Of a stretch of DNA of 64,000 nucleotides, positions 11,699 to 23,490 are shown one piece after another. The notes beneath the pieces were generated by a model. It was not told the origin of the DNA. It saw only the letters and a program-made list of their open reading frames with translations, and did no database searches. The translations under genes and the position numbers were made by a program. Positions within the stretch are counted from its first letter, which is position 1. Each line of letters opens with the position of its first letter. The stretch lies in NCBI RefSeq assembly GCF_051106095.1, contig NC_135793.1, positions 5,747,501 through 5,811,500 on the forward strand. The letters run 5' to 3'. Source of the stretch: Pogona vitticeps (lineage: Eukaryota > Chordata > Lepidosauria > Squamata > Agamidae).

Positions 11699-11960
11699 GT
11701 TCCTTCCTTCCTTCCTTCCTTCCTTCCTTCCTTCCTTCCTTCCTTCCTTCCTTCCTTCCTTCCTTCCTTCCTTCCTTCCTTCCTTCCTTCCTTCTATCCA
11801 ACATCAGCTCCTTCCTCCCTCCCTCCCTCCCTCCCTCCCTCCCTCCCTCCCTCCCTCCCTTCCTTCCTTCCTTCCTTCCTTCCTTCCTTCCTTCCTTCCT
11901 TCCTTCCTTCCTTCCTTCCTTCCTTCCTTCCTTCCTTCCTTCCTTCCTTCCTTCCTTCCT
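11699..11960. repeat. (TTCC)n/(TCCC)n microsatellite
   Basis: About 260 bp of pyrimidine tetranucleotides with one unique 17-bp break near 11795-11811. Confidence 0.97.
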
Positions 11961-12532
11961 AATATTTCACCCTGCCTTTCTCCTCACAATTTTTTGAAAG
12001 CATCTCTAAAGTCTAATGAGTTATAATCATGTTATTCTGCCATCAAGAAGTAGATTTAAAAAAAAAAAAAGGCAAGGAGTATCAACAGGTTATAACATTC
12101 TGAGCAATGACAGATGTGTTCACACATAAAGAAGCGACTAGATTAAAACAGTGTGCAGTTGGGTTGAGAAATGTGAGGGCTTTTTGCATGCATGAAATAC
12201 GTGAGTGGAATTTATCTCACTTTGGCTAACAAGGCTCATATTCTTTTGTCTGTGGCACCCGAAGAGAAGAAAAAGAATTGAAGAATTTTTTTTAACCCCT
12301 GGGGAGTTGGTGTTCAGAATACTGAATCAAGAACAGTATGATAAACACTGTTTTGCATGCTAAGGACTGAAATTAACTGCAGGAAACATCCATACCTTTG
12401 GAAAAGATAAAGATGGATGTTAAGATTGCACAGAAATTACAGCCAGCCAGCATAGTATAGCTGGGGCCTATCACAGGGGGGAGGGGGTGGCAAGAGGACC
12501 ATTTGGTCCACACCACATGTTCAAAGACTGAA

Positions 12533-12770
12533 CTGGCCAGATAGATTAGGGGGTTAGGTCTCTGATTGCAGATCCAGAGGTTGGGAGTTCGATTCCTCAC
12601 TCTGCTTCCTGGGAGAAGAGCCAGCCTGGGTAGCCTTGGGCCAGCTGCACAGTCCCAAGGTTGCCCCTAGAGGAAGAGAAGGGTAAAGCACTTCTGAGTA
12701 TTTCTCTACCTAGAAAACCCTGGAAAGGATTGCCATAAGTCAGGATTGACTTGATGGCACAGTATTATAG
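12533..12770 (+). repeat. Sauria-type SINE, near full length
   Basis: Degraded A box, clear B box (gggagttcgattcc), full body and tail 'aagtcaggattgacttgatg'. Confidence 0.85.
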
Positions 12771-12984
12771 CTATTACTATTACTGCACATTCCAGGAGGA
12801 CCTCAAATGTAAAATATACCAAGATTTTTCTAACACTATTTTGGCTTTTTCTTTTTTTTCATTTTATATGTCTCAGAAAATGGAAGTGCCCTGGTCATCT
12901 CTCAGTCTCCATGAGGGCTGGAGTATCATTTCTGGCCTAAGGCTGAGGAGACCCAAGAAACATATTGAGTTACTTTAGCTGCTG

Positions 12985-13345
12985 CAATACAGAATCTTAC
13001 AATCATTGAGTGGAAAAGGGACCTATAAGGCCATCGAGTCCAACCCCCTAAGCAAGGCAGAAATCCATATCAATGCAGATCTGACAGAGGGTGGTTCAAT
13101 TTTTCTTGAGTGCCTCCAGCGTTGAAGTACTCATTGCCTCCCAAAGTCATGGGTTCCCACTGTTGTACTCCTCTAACAGTTAAGAAGTTCCCCCTCCTAA
13201 CATTTAGCCTAAATCTGTCTTCCTGTAGTTTGAACCCATTGTTGCGTGTCCTGCACTCTGGGATGATCAAGAACAGATCCTCTGTAGGATTACATTTCAA
13301 GTATTTGAAAAGTGCTATCATATCTCTGACATCTAGGCACATACC
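12985..13345 (-). repeat. CR1 LINE 3' fragment
   Basis: 'ggccatcgagtccaaccccc', 'gtgcctccagcgttgaa' and 'taacagttaagaagtt' are standard CR1 3' sequence, here as the complement. Confidence 0.88.
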
Positions 13346-13479
13346 CAAAATCCTTTTGTTTACAAAGGAAAGCTTGGGGAATGGCAAGATTTCATGTGCA
13401 TCTCTTGGCTTGATGGGAGGGGTAATTCTTTGTGAGACAACTTCTACAGCACCCAATGGTCAGTGAGACTACCTCTCCC

Positions 13480-13880
13480 ATTAAGCCTTTATAACTCCCC
13501 AAAAGCGATGTCACTCCCAGGGAGGAATGAGGCCATTTCCTTCATTCTGAAAGATGATTGATGGCAATGGAGATACTCATGCAGTCTGCTCTGTAGATTT
13601 TTGGGATTTTGGCTGCATCTTCCAAGGGAAATTCTGTTTGGGGAATTTTTTAACAAATTCTGGGAACTAATGTCTTTTTAAAAAATCCCATCCGTATTGA
13701 TCAATAAGTTTGGATTCTTCCCCCAAGTCTGTGCTAAAGCCATTGGTCTCTCAACATAGGGTCTCTGTCCAGGGTGCTGAATCCCGGGCGCTAAGCTGAA
13801 ATGACACCTTAGCCTCTCTCAAGGCTAAACTTTGTCTTATCATCACCATGTCAGTTCTTGGTACTGAATCCATCCTGTCT
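13480..13880. other. Gene-free stretch, nothing recognised
   Basis: No signature found. Confidence 0.35.
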
Positions 13881-13889
13881 TTGTATTTG

Positions 13890-14125
13890 TGAAGGCTTTC
13901 ACGGCCAGGATCTGATGGTGGTTGTGTGTTTTTCGGGCTCTTTGGCTGTGTTTTGAAGGTTGTTCTTCCTGACGTTTTGCCAGTCTCTGTGGCATCTTCA
14001 GAGGACAGGAGTAGGAACTCTGTCCATGCTCTGTTGCTGTTTGTTGGATAGCTGAGTATTTATAGCTGTGGGAACAGCTTTTATCCTTTTTTTTCAGGGG
14101 ACACGGCCAAAGAACCCGAAGAACT
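13890..14125 (-). mobile_element. Penelope-like element fragment with hammerhead-like motif
   Basis: 'gaaggctttcacggcc', 'gggctctttggctgtg' and 'ctgtggcatcttcagaggac' match the typical Penelope-like terminal region. Minus strand CTGAAGA (13995-14001) and a TGCC/GGCA stem are followed by AAAAC where GAAAC is expected. Confidence 0.6.
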
Positions 14126-14129
14126 CACA

Positions 14130-14925
14130 ACAACCATCCTGTCTTTCTTCATCTCTCTTAGGTTTCACACCTCTAGATGGTGGTTTCCTTTTTAAAATTC
14201 ACATAGAATACAAGACATGGTATTTCCAACTCATGTGTTGTCAAGAAAAATCAAAGGAAAGCCACAAGCAAGGAAAAAGCAACTTGAACTGGCTGAAAAT
14301 CAGCCGGAAAACCACTCCGTCATATACAGTACTTACAGATGGTGTACAACAAATATCTTTTCCTCCATTCTGCCAAGATGCAGTCCTGTTGCGACTGTTG
14401 AAAAAAAACCCAGATCTGTTTACTCTGGTTTTGTTCTAATCCTGTAAATATTTTGATCTGTTTTTGCCTGTATTTTTTTGAAATGCTGTAGAAATGTGCC
14501 ACTCAGGCTTTGATTCACTCTGCTTCTTTCCTGTTCTGTCGCCACGCTCACTGAATGGAACGTCGGCCACGTATTTGTCATAGAGCTGGTTGCACAAAGC
14601 AATTTTATTTCCTACAAATTGAAAAGATGCTTCCCTTGGAGACACATCTGAAGCAATCACTGGGATATGGAGCAAAGGAACTTGGGCCGATGGTGGCATT
14701 AAGATATCGTAGACATTCATGCATGAGAGCAGTCATTCCTTTCACTGGAATTATTTTTCTTGACTCAGACATGATATATTCCCAATTCTGAGTCTGGTTT
14801 TTTTTTTTTAATTCAGAGATTCCCCCAGCATAGTCTAGTCATTAAAACCCTACAAGAAACTGAAGCTTTTTCCATTTCTGCCTTGCCATGATGAGTGAAC
14901 CTGAAAGACAGGATGAAATGATCTT
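14130..14925. other. Gene-free stretch, nothing recognised
   Basis: Several short overlapping frames on both strands, with no domain. Confidence 0.35.
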
Positions 14926-14929
14926 TTGT

Positions 14930-15437
14930 GACCTTTCACATCAGTCTTAAAAATAGCTTGGGTCCAAGCTATCTCAAGGACCATGTTTCTCTCTATGACC
15001 CTGCTTGTGTGTTAAGATCATCAGGGGAAGCCTTCCTCTCACTTCCATCACCATCACAGGTGCATCTGGTGGGGACACAGGAGAAAGCCTTCTCTGTGGC
15101 TGCTCCTTTAGGCTCTGGAACTCCCTCCCACAAGAGGCCAGGCTGGCCCCATCATTCTGCAATCAGGTGAAGACCTTCCTCTTCAGGCAAGTTTTCCCTG
15201 AATGACCGGCCACCTGAGTAGGGTTTTTTTAATGGATGGTTGTGCCTTACTGCGTTTAATGTGTTTTTGGTGTTTCTTGTGTTTACTGTTTTTTTAGTGT
15301 TGCATTTGTTTGATCCTTTTAAGTATTTGTATACTTACTGATTTTTAGCTTTAAATATGGTATTTTAATGATATCAGCCACCTTGAGTCCTTCTTAAGGA
15401 GAGAGACAGGGTAAAAACATTTTAAATAAATACATGA
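14930..15437 (+). repeat. L2-like LINE 3' end
   Basis: It encodes remnants of the ORF2 C-terminus (LGPSYLKDHVSLYDPACVLR; then LWNSLPQEARLAPS). The tail ends tttaaataaata. Confidence 0.75.
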
Positions 15438-15458
15438 ATTAGCCCTACTGGATTGGTG

Positions 15459-15600
15459 TTTTTTGCCCCATGGCCTGGTTTTCTCCACACCCTGAAATAT
15501 AAGACATGTAAGAACATCACATCTTGAGAGTTCTCTTCCAGCCAGCTTAGAAGAAGGTGGGGAGGTGCTGTTGAATTGTCTGTTTAGTGAAGTTTCATCT
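15459..15600. repeat. Local duplication, copy A (partner 19302-19451)
   Basis: The two copies are about 90% alike by eye, from 'ttttgcccc-tggcctggtt' to 'gtttagtgaagtttcatct'. Both follow the same L2-like tail. Confidence 0.8.
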
Positions 15601-15603
15601 AAG

Positions 15604-15773
<170 letters not shown>

Positions 15774-16088
15774 CCCCAGAGCCGCTGCTTTCCATACTAA
15801 AACCTAACAAGTATCCGTTATCTTTGACCACTGGTTCCTACTGACAAGGCTGATGCCCAAGTTCAGACCCAATATATGTATCAGACATTTGACTTCAAAG
15901 GATTGGCAGCCAGGTGCAGTAGAGCCTAGGTTTTCAGGGACCTTCTGACCCACATGGATGGAGGACATTCTTCCCCTTCCTCCAATTTCCTTTCAATGTA
16001 GCTGCAATCCTTACAGTAGCTCAGGAGAGCAACATTCTGCTTAGATGTTTGGCATCTTCTGGAAACCGAGGAGCTCCATCGGAAGCCG

Positions 16089-16220
16089 TGGTTCTCCACC
16101 TTAGGTTTCCAGAGGTTCTTGGACTAAAAAATCCCAGAAGCATCCACCACCATCTGTGGTGGGCAGGATTTTCGGGAGTTGCAGTCCAAAAACTTCTGGG
16201 GACCTAAGGTTGGGAGCCAC
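16089..16220. mobile_element. Foldback MITE (TTGGACTACAACTCCCA type)
   Basis: Inverted arms: gtggttctccaccttaggtt / acctaaggttgggagccac, plus inner ttcttggactaaaa / gcagtccaaaaactt. Confidence 0.75.
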
Positions 16221-16224
16221 AAGG

Positions 16225-17050
16225 ATAAAGGGACTATCTTGATGAATAGTTCTGCACCTCCAAAATGACCATCAATGGAAAGAAGCTGTCTTGCTAGTCA
16301 CTGTCACATGCACTGAAATAACTTGGTCGGACTTGGCTGAACGGGAGGCATCGTTGGCTAACCAAGGCAGCAACTTAGAATGGAGACTCATAGAAGGGGT
16401 AGAGGACCAAAGGTTGGCCATAGCTCCCCATCATGGAAAGTGGGCCTCGGGAGATGGTCCTAAATGCTGCCCACCAACTCCGGTCATGCCAGTTATCACA
16501 CATAGCTGAAGATCTCACGATCCTTCTCAGCTCAATTGTTTTCGATGCTTTGGAACGGCTTTGAGCAAATTCATACCAAAAATAACTTCCCGGCTTTTGT
16601 CACGGCCCGTCAGCAAACATCTTCTCTGTTTTCCCCACAGCAGATGGCCCAGAGAAATCTGAAACAGAAACAGTTTGGTCCGCGCCAAGATATCTGTCAC
16701 TGCATGCAGTCACTCCACATGGCACACTCGTATCTATCTGTTACTATGGGCAATAAGTGTGTGTGTGTGGGGGGGGGAATAAACATAATTCTGTACACGG
16801 AGCCCTTTGAATGGCCAGGGTTCAACAGAATGCAACCCTCACTTCAAAAGGTTCTTGTTTTGGAAATTAGGTGCACTTCATTAGAAAAAGGTCACCATAT
16901 GCTCCATCCATACAAGCAAAAGTTTGGATTTGAGTAATACCCTTATTGGATTGCTAAAATGTTGCACATGAAGGAGAAAATTCCAATTCTACCACAACTT
17001 TTCAAGGGGGAAAGATGGCATAAAACGTTTTTACTTAGCAAAAAGTAAAA
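16225..17050. other. Gene-free stretch, nothing recognised
   Basis: The 133-codon plus frame at 16536-16937 has no family signature. Confidence 0.35.
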
Positions 17051-17950
17051 AAATGACAGAAATAGCGTCAGAAGCCTGAATACAGCTTTTCAGAGACTGT
17101 CACACAGAGATAAAAAGAACTATTACAATAACCAGTGCAAAGAAACAGAGGAGAATAACAAAGAGATCTGTTCTAGAAGATCCAAGAACTCAAAGGAAAA
17201 TTTAAGCCTTAATTAGGAGTGCTTAATGACCAGCAGGGAAGTACACCATCTGACCAGGAGACAATAGAGAAAAGAAGGAAGCAGTGTACTGAAAATCAAA
17301 GACCTATACAGAGGGGATAAAAGGAATGACACACTCCTTTGAAGAGAAATCCTATGATGAAGAACCTACAGTCCTAGAAAGTGAAATGAAAGCTTCTCGG
17401 AAAGTACTGAGAAGAAATAAATCACCAGGGGTGGATGAGATACCAATGGAACCGTTTAACGTGACAGAGACAGAATCTATCAAAATCCTAACAGGAATAT
17501 ATCAACAAATATGAGGGGGGGAAACATGTCCCACAGACTGGCAACAATGAATATATATTCTAGTCTCCAAGAAAGGAGATGCCAAGAAAGGAGATGCCAA
17601 GGAGTGCAGCCACTACAGGACCATTGCTTTAATTTCCCATGTAAGCAAAGTGATGCTCAAGGTTTTGCAACAAAAGCTTCTTGCCTTATATGGAGTGAGA
17701 AATACCTGATGTTCAAGCTGGATACTGAAAAACAAGAGGAACTCAAGATCATATTGACTCTAGCTGGAGCATCTGGAAGTCACTTAACAGACTTTGTAGT
17801 GAAATAGGAAGATCAAAAAATAAGCAAGTAAAATGGGATGGGGCTACTTGGATATTTTCTGCGATGGTGGAGAAATTCAATCAATGTGTACAAAAGAAGA
17901 TCTAGCAAATGGCAGAGATAACGCTACGGCAGGAGCCCACTTCTGGTCAA
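17050..17950 (+). repeat. Degraded Bov-B (RTE) reverse-transcriptase fragment
   Basis: Frame 17326-17511 reads EEPTVLESEMKASRKVLRRN then KSPGVDEIPMEPF, a conserved Bov-B RT stretch. The next pieces recall DWKRS...KKGDAKECS and DVQAGF in shifted frames. A 15-bp tandem duplication (17569-17583, 17584-17598) lies in it. Confidence 0.8.
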
Positions 17951-18559
17951 AAATAGTCTATCCTATTATGTTGTTTTTAGTTTTACCTATATTTCATGTG
18001 CATCTGTCATTTTAAATTGTGCAGCCCTCTGATATGAATAAGGAAAGAAAGAATTATACCAGCTGTTTCAGATTAGTGCTAGGTGGCAAATACGAAAAAT
18101 TATGTTGGGGAGAGCCAGTATTAACGTTCTTCAAGCACTGGAACAGAGCAGCCCTCAAAGTGCGCTGTCCAAATTGTGTTCTTCTAACGACACAAGCATC
18201 AGCCACACAGATGGCAAGGTTGCTTTCAACCACAATAGATCTTGAGTGCTGTGGGGGGTCTTGGCAGCTCTTTCTGACGTACAGGAGTAGATTTTTCTGA
18301 TCCTTCGGTGCAATGTGTGGGAGTTGTGATGAATTCATTCTGAGCGCTTAGGAAAGTTTCCGTGGCAGATGATGGAACACAGGATCTATTTCTGGCTTCC
18401 CCCTCAAAACACTTTGGCACCTAAACTTGAAAAGTCATCCTTGTAAAAGAAATCCTGCCGTATGGGAGAGCCAAGACAGTGTTATTTCAGTGGGATTGGG
18501 GATAATCGTTCATAAAAATAAAAGTAAATTATAGAACGAGAGTGGGTGATGCTTTTGGT

Positions 18560-18860
18560 GGTGGTTGTCATGTGCTGTCAAGTCGCTTCCCACTTGAACT
18601 GCTGGATAGCGCAGTGCTTTAGGTCTCTGGCTGTGGAGCCAGAGGTTGGGAGTTCGATTCCCCCCTGGGCCTCCTTGAGAGTGTCTGGACTTGATGATCT
18701 ATAGGATCCCTTCCAGTGCGGAAGTTCTAAGATGATTTACGGTGACCTGATGAATAAACAGTCTCCAGAATTATGACCATAATATGCTGCCATTGGTATG
18801 TTCAGAGATGTCAGTGTTGGTGGCTGCTGCTGTCCAGGGTTATCGGCAGAATTCCTTCCT
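18560..18860 (-). repeat. RTE-like LINE fragment split by a SINE
   Basis: 'gtgctgtcaagtcgcttccc' continues after the SINE as 'tacggtgacctgatgaataa', the usual RTE phrase when joined. Confidence 0.55.
18593..18735 (+). repeat. Short tRNA-derived SINE, nested
   Basis: Head 'gctggatagcgcagtgcttt', B box 'gggagttcgattc', tail 'ctggacttgatgatctatag'. Confidence 0.8.
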
Positions 18861-19004
18861 AGCCCTCATATGACTTAGTGGTTTTTCATTCAAAAACTAA
18901 CCAGGCCTGATTCCATTTATGTAGCTTGTGAAATCAGGCAAGACGTCAAGGCACTTGGGGTCTTCCCTCCTCTTTTCATGCTTTGGTTGGTCAAGCAAAG
19001 CCAT

Positions 19005-19300
19005 GCAACACTGGAAAGTCACCAAACTATTCTGTCTGGTTGCACTCTTTATAAGCCTGTCCAGGTGTTAAGATCATCAAGGGAGGCTTTTCTTTGGTCC
19101 CACCAACTTCATGGGTGCATTCGGTGGGGACACAAGAGAAGACCTTCTCTGTGGCAGCTCCCAGACTTTGGAACTCCCTCCCACAGGAGTCCCGACTGGC
19201 CCCATCTTCCAGAGGCAGGTGAGGATCTTTCTCTTCAGGCAAGTTTTCCATTAATGATGGGCTACCAAAGGGAATTGTTGTGCCTTCAATGGATGGTTGT
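19005..19300 (+). repeat. L2-like LINE 3' fragment, internally deleted
   Basis: Same subfamily as 14930-15437, joined to the duplicated segment at 'ggatggttgtgg', with about 215 bp of tail missing. Confidence 0.75.
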
Positions 19301-19301
19301 G

Positions 19302-19451
19302 GTTTTTGCCCCTTGGCCTGGTTTTCTCCAAACCCTGAATTATAAGAATATAAGACATATAAGAACATCAAGTCTTGGGAGTTTTCTTCCAGCCAGCTTA
19401 GAAGAAGGTGGGGAGGTGCTGTTGAATTGTCCGTTTAGTGAAGTTTCATCT
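19302..19451. repeat. Local duplication, copy B
   Basis: Partner of 15459-15600. Confidence 0.8.
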
Positions 19452-19953
19452 GAGGCACACTCCACCGTGCCTGTAATAATTCAAAAGGCAGAGCAAGGAA
19501 TATACACATAGCCTGTGTCAAAGGGTCTTAATACTGTATTATTCTTCACTCTCTCACACATACACAAAGAAGGCAATGCGGGGAGAAAGGAGTGACTCAG
19601 AATGACTCAAGAACTCTTGGCAACTGAATGGCAACTTCCACAACCCAGAGGAAAAGCGGGTTGGACAGAAAGCCACTTTGGCAAGACACACCGCCAAAGA
19701 CTTTGCATTGTCATAATCGCACACATCATATTCCTCACCAGCTCGGAACATTTTTAAGTATCAAGAGAGCTGGTAATTCTACCATGGCACTTCCTTTTCC
19801 TCTGGAACACTAGACTTGAAAGAGAACTTGGAAAACACATCTTTATTACCTGGCTTCCAGCTGATGAGCTATTTTTCCTGTGCTTCTGCCTTCTGGCTTG
19901 TAAAACAGATTAGCTACTAAGAGCCAAACTATGACTGTAATGTATGCACCAGG

Positions 19954-19956
<3 letters not shown>

Positions 19957-20035
<79 letters not shown>
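19957..20035. repeat. (TG)n microsatellite
   Basis: About 39 uninterrupted TG units. Confidence 0.98.
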
Positions 20036-20038
<3 letters not shown>

Positions 20039-20044
20039 AAAAGC

Positions 20045-20200
20045 AAATTGGAACTTTAATTGCCAGTAAATGAGAAAGGGGTGGACTATCTCAGGAGCTT
20101 TTAGCTATTCTCCTCTGTGGATTTCTGTACTTCTGCTGCAAACAAAAGGAATTTTGCCAGAAATTCAAAGTTCTGTCTTGTTTCTGCTGCCACAAACTTA
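20045..20200 (+). repeat. Unclassified interspersed repeat, copy 2 of 3 (3' part)
   Basis: 'aaaggggtggacta', 'tttctgtacttctgctgc' and 'ggaatttt' match 31020-31110. Confidence 0.55.
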
Positions 20201-20635
20201 ATACAGACACAGCTCTGGAAATTTCTGTAAAGGGAACTCTCCTTTTGATGACGGGAGGACAGGAAGAAAGTTTATCATGTAAGGTTTCATTAACATTTCC
20301 TCTTCTCATCTGTGTAGCGAGAAAAAAAGGCCACTGCTCCTTCAAAAATTCTCTTCTGGAGTCTTTCCTGTTAGCATCAGATTATGGGCAGTAGAGATAG
20401 CAGCTTCTCCTGGGATAATTCAGTTTCCTGGTTTTCTTCTTCTTTTCTGTTTCTTTTAAGATTTCAAGGCAATTGCAAAGGATGGATGGATATTGTCGCC
20501 ATAATGAGCTGAATTATTAAAGGTTCCAACCAGTGCATGTAGAATGACTCATTGCGCTTGGCTGGCCGGGGGAGATAATGCAAGAAAGGCTAATGACATC
20601 CGAGCTGTGCTTTGAAAGCAAGAATGCGGATGGAC

Positions 20636-20638
<3 letters not shown>

Positions 20639-20692
<54 letters not shown>
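20639..20692. repeat. (CA)n microsatellite
   Basis: About 27 CA units. Confidence 0.98.
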
Positions 20693-20994
20693 AGTGTTGC
20701 CTCTTGTGGACTTCAGAGTGGAAGTATGAAATGGATAGCAGGGAAGTTCTTTTCATAAAGCAACTTCTGAACATATCTTCATTCAGAAATGCAGGCAAAG
20801 TCCACAGCTGGGAGAAAAGTTGTGTATGAGGGAGAGAGGGGGCGAGTTGTGTTCCATTATGGGGCATGCAACAGGCTGGATCCTGCAATGTTTAGGAGGC
20901 TGCCTTTAGAAATGGGGCCAGATGTTTTAGCCAATGCGGGACAGAGTGCTCCACCTGTTGAAAGGGATGGTTCGGGCTACTTGGGTCTTGCCTT

Positions 20995-21370
20995 CTTCTA
21001 AGTGCTTTTCATTACTTTTCGTTGGCTGCCACTCTCCTTCAGGGAGCAATTCAAAGTGCCAGTTTTGGTACTGAATGCTCCAAGAACTTTGGTTCTCCAC
21101 ATACTCCTCTCAGAGTTAGTTATGAAGACAGGTTGTCAACGAATATGCTGCAGCTCCTCTGATTTGTGTTTTTAATATAATGTGGCTTCTTGGGGGTTGC
21201 TCCCTGATTGTGGATCTTGCTTTCCAGGAAAGGCTGCTGTCCTTATGCCAGCAGGCAAAAAGCTTTTGATTTAGGCAAGCTTGTGTCAAAAGGGGCTTCT
21301 GATGGGTTGCTGCTCTACCAGGTTTCTTTTTTGTATGTGCCTTTGAACTGATTTTAATCAATCATTGTGT
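20995..21370 (+). repeat. L2-like LINE ORF2 C-terminal remnant
   Basis: 'ttggctgccactctcc ... ggagcaattcaaagtgccag' followed by 'ttggtactgaatgctcc' corresponds to the common LINE ORF2 phrase LHWLPV..QFKVLVL..KAL, degraded. Confidence 0.5.
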
Positions 21371-21379
21371 TAATATGAT

Positions 21380-21900
21380 AATCCTTCTTTTAACTGAATT
21401 GCTCTTAAGTGATTATTCTGTTAATCATATACTCATATCAGTGTTGTGAGCTTTTTTGCATGCTAGCACTGACAGAAAAGCAGAACAGAAACAAAATCTG
21501 ACATAAAATATGTATCACATCTGTTAGTCTTGTCTCTAGATTTGGGGGGGGGGGGGAAGGAGATGTCGTTAATCAAAGTAGCCACCGAGCTAAACTATAT
21601 GTTAGAGAAAGCTCATCATTAGAAAAGAGGATTCGCTAAATACAGGAAACGTGTCGTTTGACTTCAAGTAGAACTGAGAATCCCACTCTTTCTCTTATTC
21701 TCCATAGTAGTCAGTTCACTCCTCTGTTCTTTCTGGACCCAATCCGTGACATTATGAGGCTTCCCATTTCCCCTATCACGTCTCTAATGCTGGAGAAATG
21801 GGGGTAAACAGGCATCAACAGAAAGAGCTATGGAAGATGAGCAAAGTTGTGGTCTTGATTCAAGGCCACGTGTCTTGAACACATCATTTCCTTTCAAATC
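21380..21900. other. Gene-free stretch, nothing recognised
   Basis: No supported feature. Confidence 0.35.
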
Positions 21901-22034
21901 AGTGATTCCCAACCTTGGGTCCTGAGATATTCTTGGATTAAAACTCCCCAAAGCCTTCACACTACCTCTGGTAGCCAGGATTTCTCAGAGTTGTAGACCA
22001 AGAACATCTGGGGACGTAAGTTTAGGAAACAGTG
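21901..22034. mobile_element. Foldback MITE (same type as 16089-16220)
   Basis: 'gattcccaaccttgggtc' at the left and 'ggggacgtaagtttaggaa' at the right are inverted. Inner arms 'ttcttggattaaaactcc' / 'gttgtagaccaagaacat'. Confidence 0.75.
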
Positions 22035-22042
22035 ACCTAGAC

Positions 22043-22150
22043 CAGTGGTTCCCAATCTTGAGTCCCAAGATGTTCTTGGACTAAAACTCACAGAATCCTT
22101 CACTCCTACCCGTGCTGGCCAGGATTTTTGGGAATTGTAGTCCAAGAACA
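22043..22150. mobile_element. Foldback MITE, second adjacent copy
   Basis: 'agtggttcccaatcttgagt' ... 'aattgtagtccaagaacat'. The last arm is missing. Confidence 0.75.
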
Positions 22151-22766
22151 TTGTTCATCTTTATTTCAGAGTGCTTTCTGTTGGTGCTTGTTTACCACAT
22201 TAGAGTCTAAGGTGTACCATGTCAAACACTGTTAGATGGTGTTTGTTAGTGTGTTCTTATTTGTTTGTTTAGAAGTCCAAAATGATTAATGCATGTTTCA
22301 ATGAATCACCCTTTCTTAATTAATGCTAGAATGCTTGTTAATTTAATGCCTACTCCTCTATCAATAAACCAATTAATTCTCCAGGAGTGTAGGAGGCCTA
22401 GAGCGTATGCTACCCTTCCAGCATATGCTACCCTTGATTTTCGAGGACTGTACCTCTAAAAAACTGATTTTTAATTTACAAGGTCCTTAGCATCCCTAAG
22501 AGACATGAGGACAAATTGGCTGTGTTTCTTGGGATTGGGCTGGGGTATATTCCTCTTTCCTTTATGGAAACAGGGGGAGGAACTAAACTGGTATGATAGA
22601 GAGAAAAGTGTGTGTTATAAATAGCTGGGCTCGTAAATGCTGTGTTTTATTTTAAGATAAATATTCAACGCTGGGACTCACCCATTGAAGAATGAGGTGG
22701 AAGAGGCAAGCAAGATTTGCATCACATCATTCTGCGGCCCAATTTGCTTGGATCTAAAATGATTAA

Positions 22767-23042
22767 CTGGAAGGACAGATCCTGAAGCGGAGGCTCCAAT
22801 ACTTTGGGCATCTCATGAGAAGAGAAGACTACCTGGAAAAGACCCTGATGTTGGGAAAGTGTGAAAGCAAGAGGAGAAGGGGATGACAGAGGGCGAGATG
22901 GCTGGACAGTGTCATCGAAGCGACCATCATGAATTTGACCCAACTCCAGGCGGCAGTGGAAGACAGGAGGGCCTGGCGTGCTCTGGTCCATGGGGTCACA
23001 AAGAGTCGGACACAACTAAACAACTAAACAACAACAACAACA
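22767..23042 (+). repeat. Bov-B LINE 3' fragment
   Basis: Matches 7580-7840 closely (ggaaggacagatcctgaagc ... ggtcacaaagagtcggac) and ends in an (AAC)n tail. The frame contains an early stop relative to the 7.4-kb copy. Confidence 0.9.
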
Positions 23043-23490
23043 AATTTGTATTTGTATCCCTGGGGATATGAATATGAATAGCAGCACCACAGGCACCATG
23101 GAGGCCAATTCCCTCCCCCTAGAATCGGCCAGTCTACTCACCGGTTGTAGCGTTGTAGCGTGGCATTCAGCTCCACCATCATAATCACGCCCATCATAAA
23201 AGGAGCCCGGCCAGCTCTTCCCTTCCTTCCCCCCTCAGCCAACAACTGCAGTGCAGAGGTGGGACAGGGGGAATCTTCCCCACTCAACCGATGAGTGGTC
23301 AGCTGCATGGGGAGGCGGGGAAGAGCTGGCCGGGCTCCTTCCACAACTAGCGCAACAATGACAAAGGAGTCGAGCAGCATGCTGTGAACAGCGTGTGGAC
23401 CAGCCGGTTCTGGAGGGAGGCAATGGGCCTCCATGGCACCTGTGGTGCCACTATTTGTATTCATATATCCCCAGCGACACGAATACAAAT
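23043..23490. mobile_element. Long foldback MITE with ATTTGTATTCGTGTC-like ends
   Basis: Left and right ends are inverted: atttgtatttgtatccctgg / cagcgacacgaatacaaat, then caccacaggcaccatggagg / cctccatggcacctgtggtg, then gagcccggccagctcttccc / ggggaagagctggccgggct. Confidence 0.85.

Noticed and set aside
11461-12026. Long frames rich in LPSF repeats
   Set aside because: Translation of the TTCC/TCCC microsatellite.
12533-12600. tRNA-like A and B boxes (also at 1408, 6968, 18593)
   Set aside because: They are heads of SINEs followed by SINE bodies, not tRNA genes with proper arms and ends.
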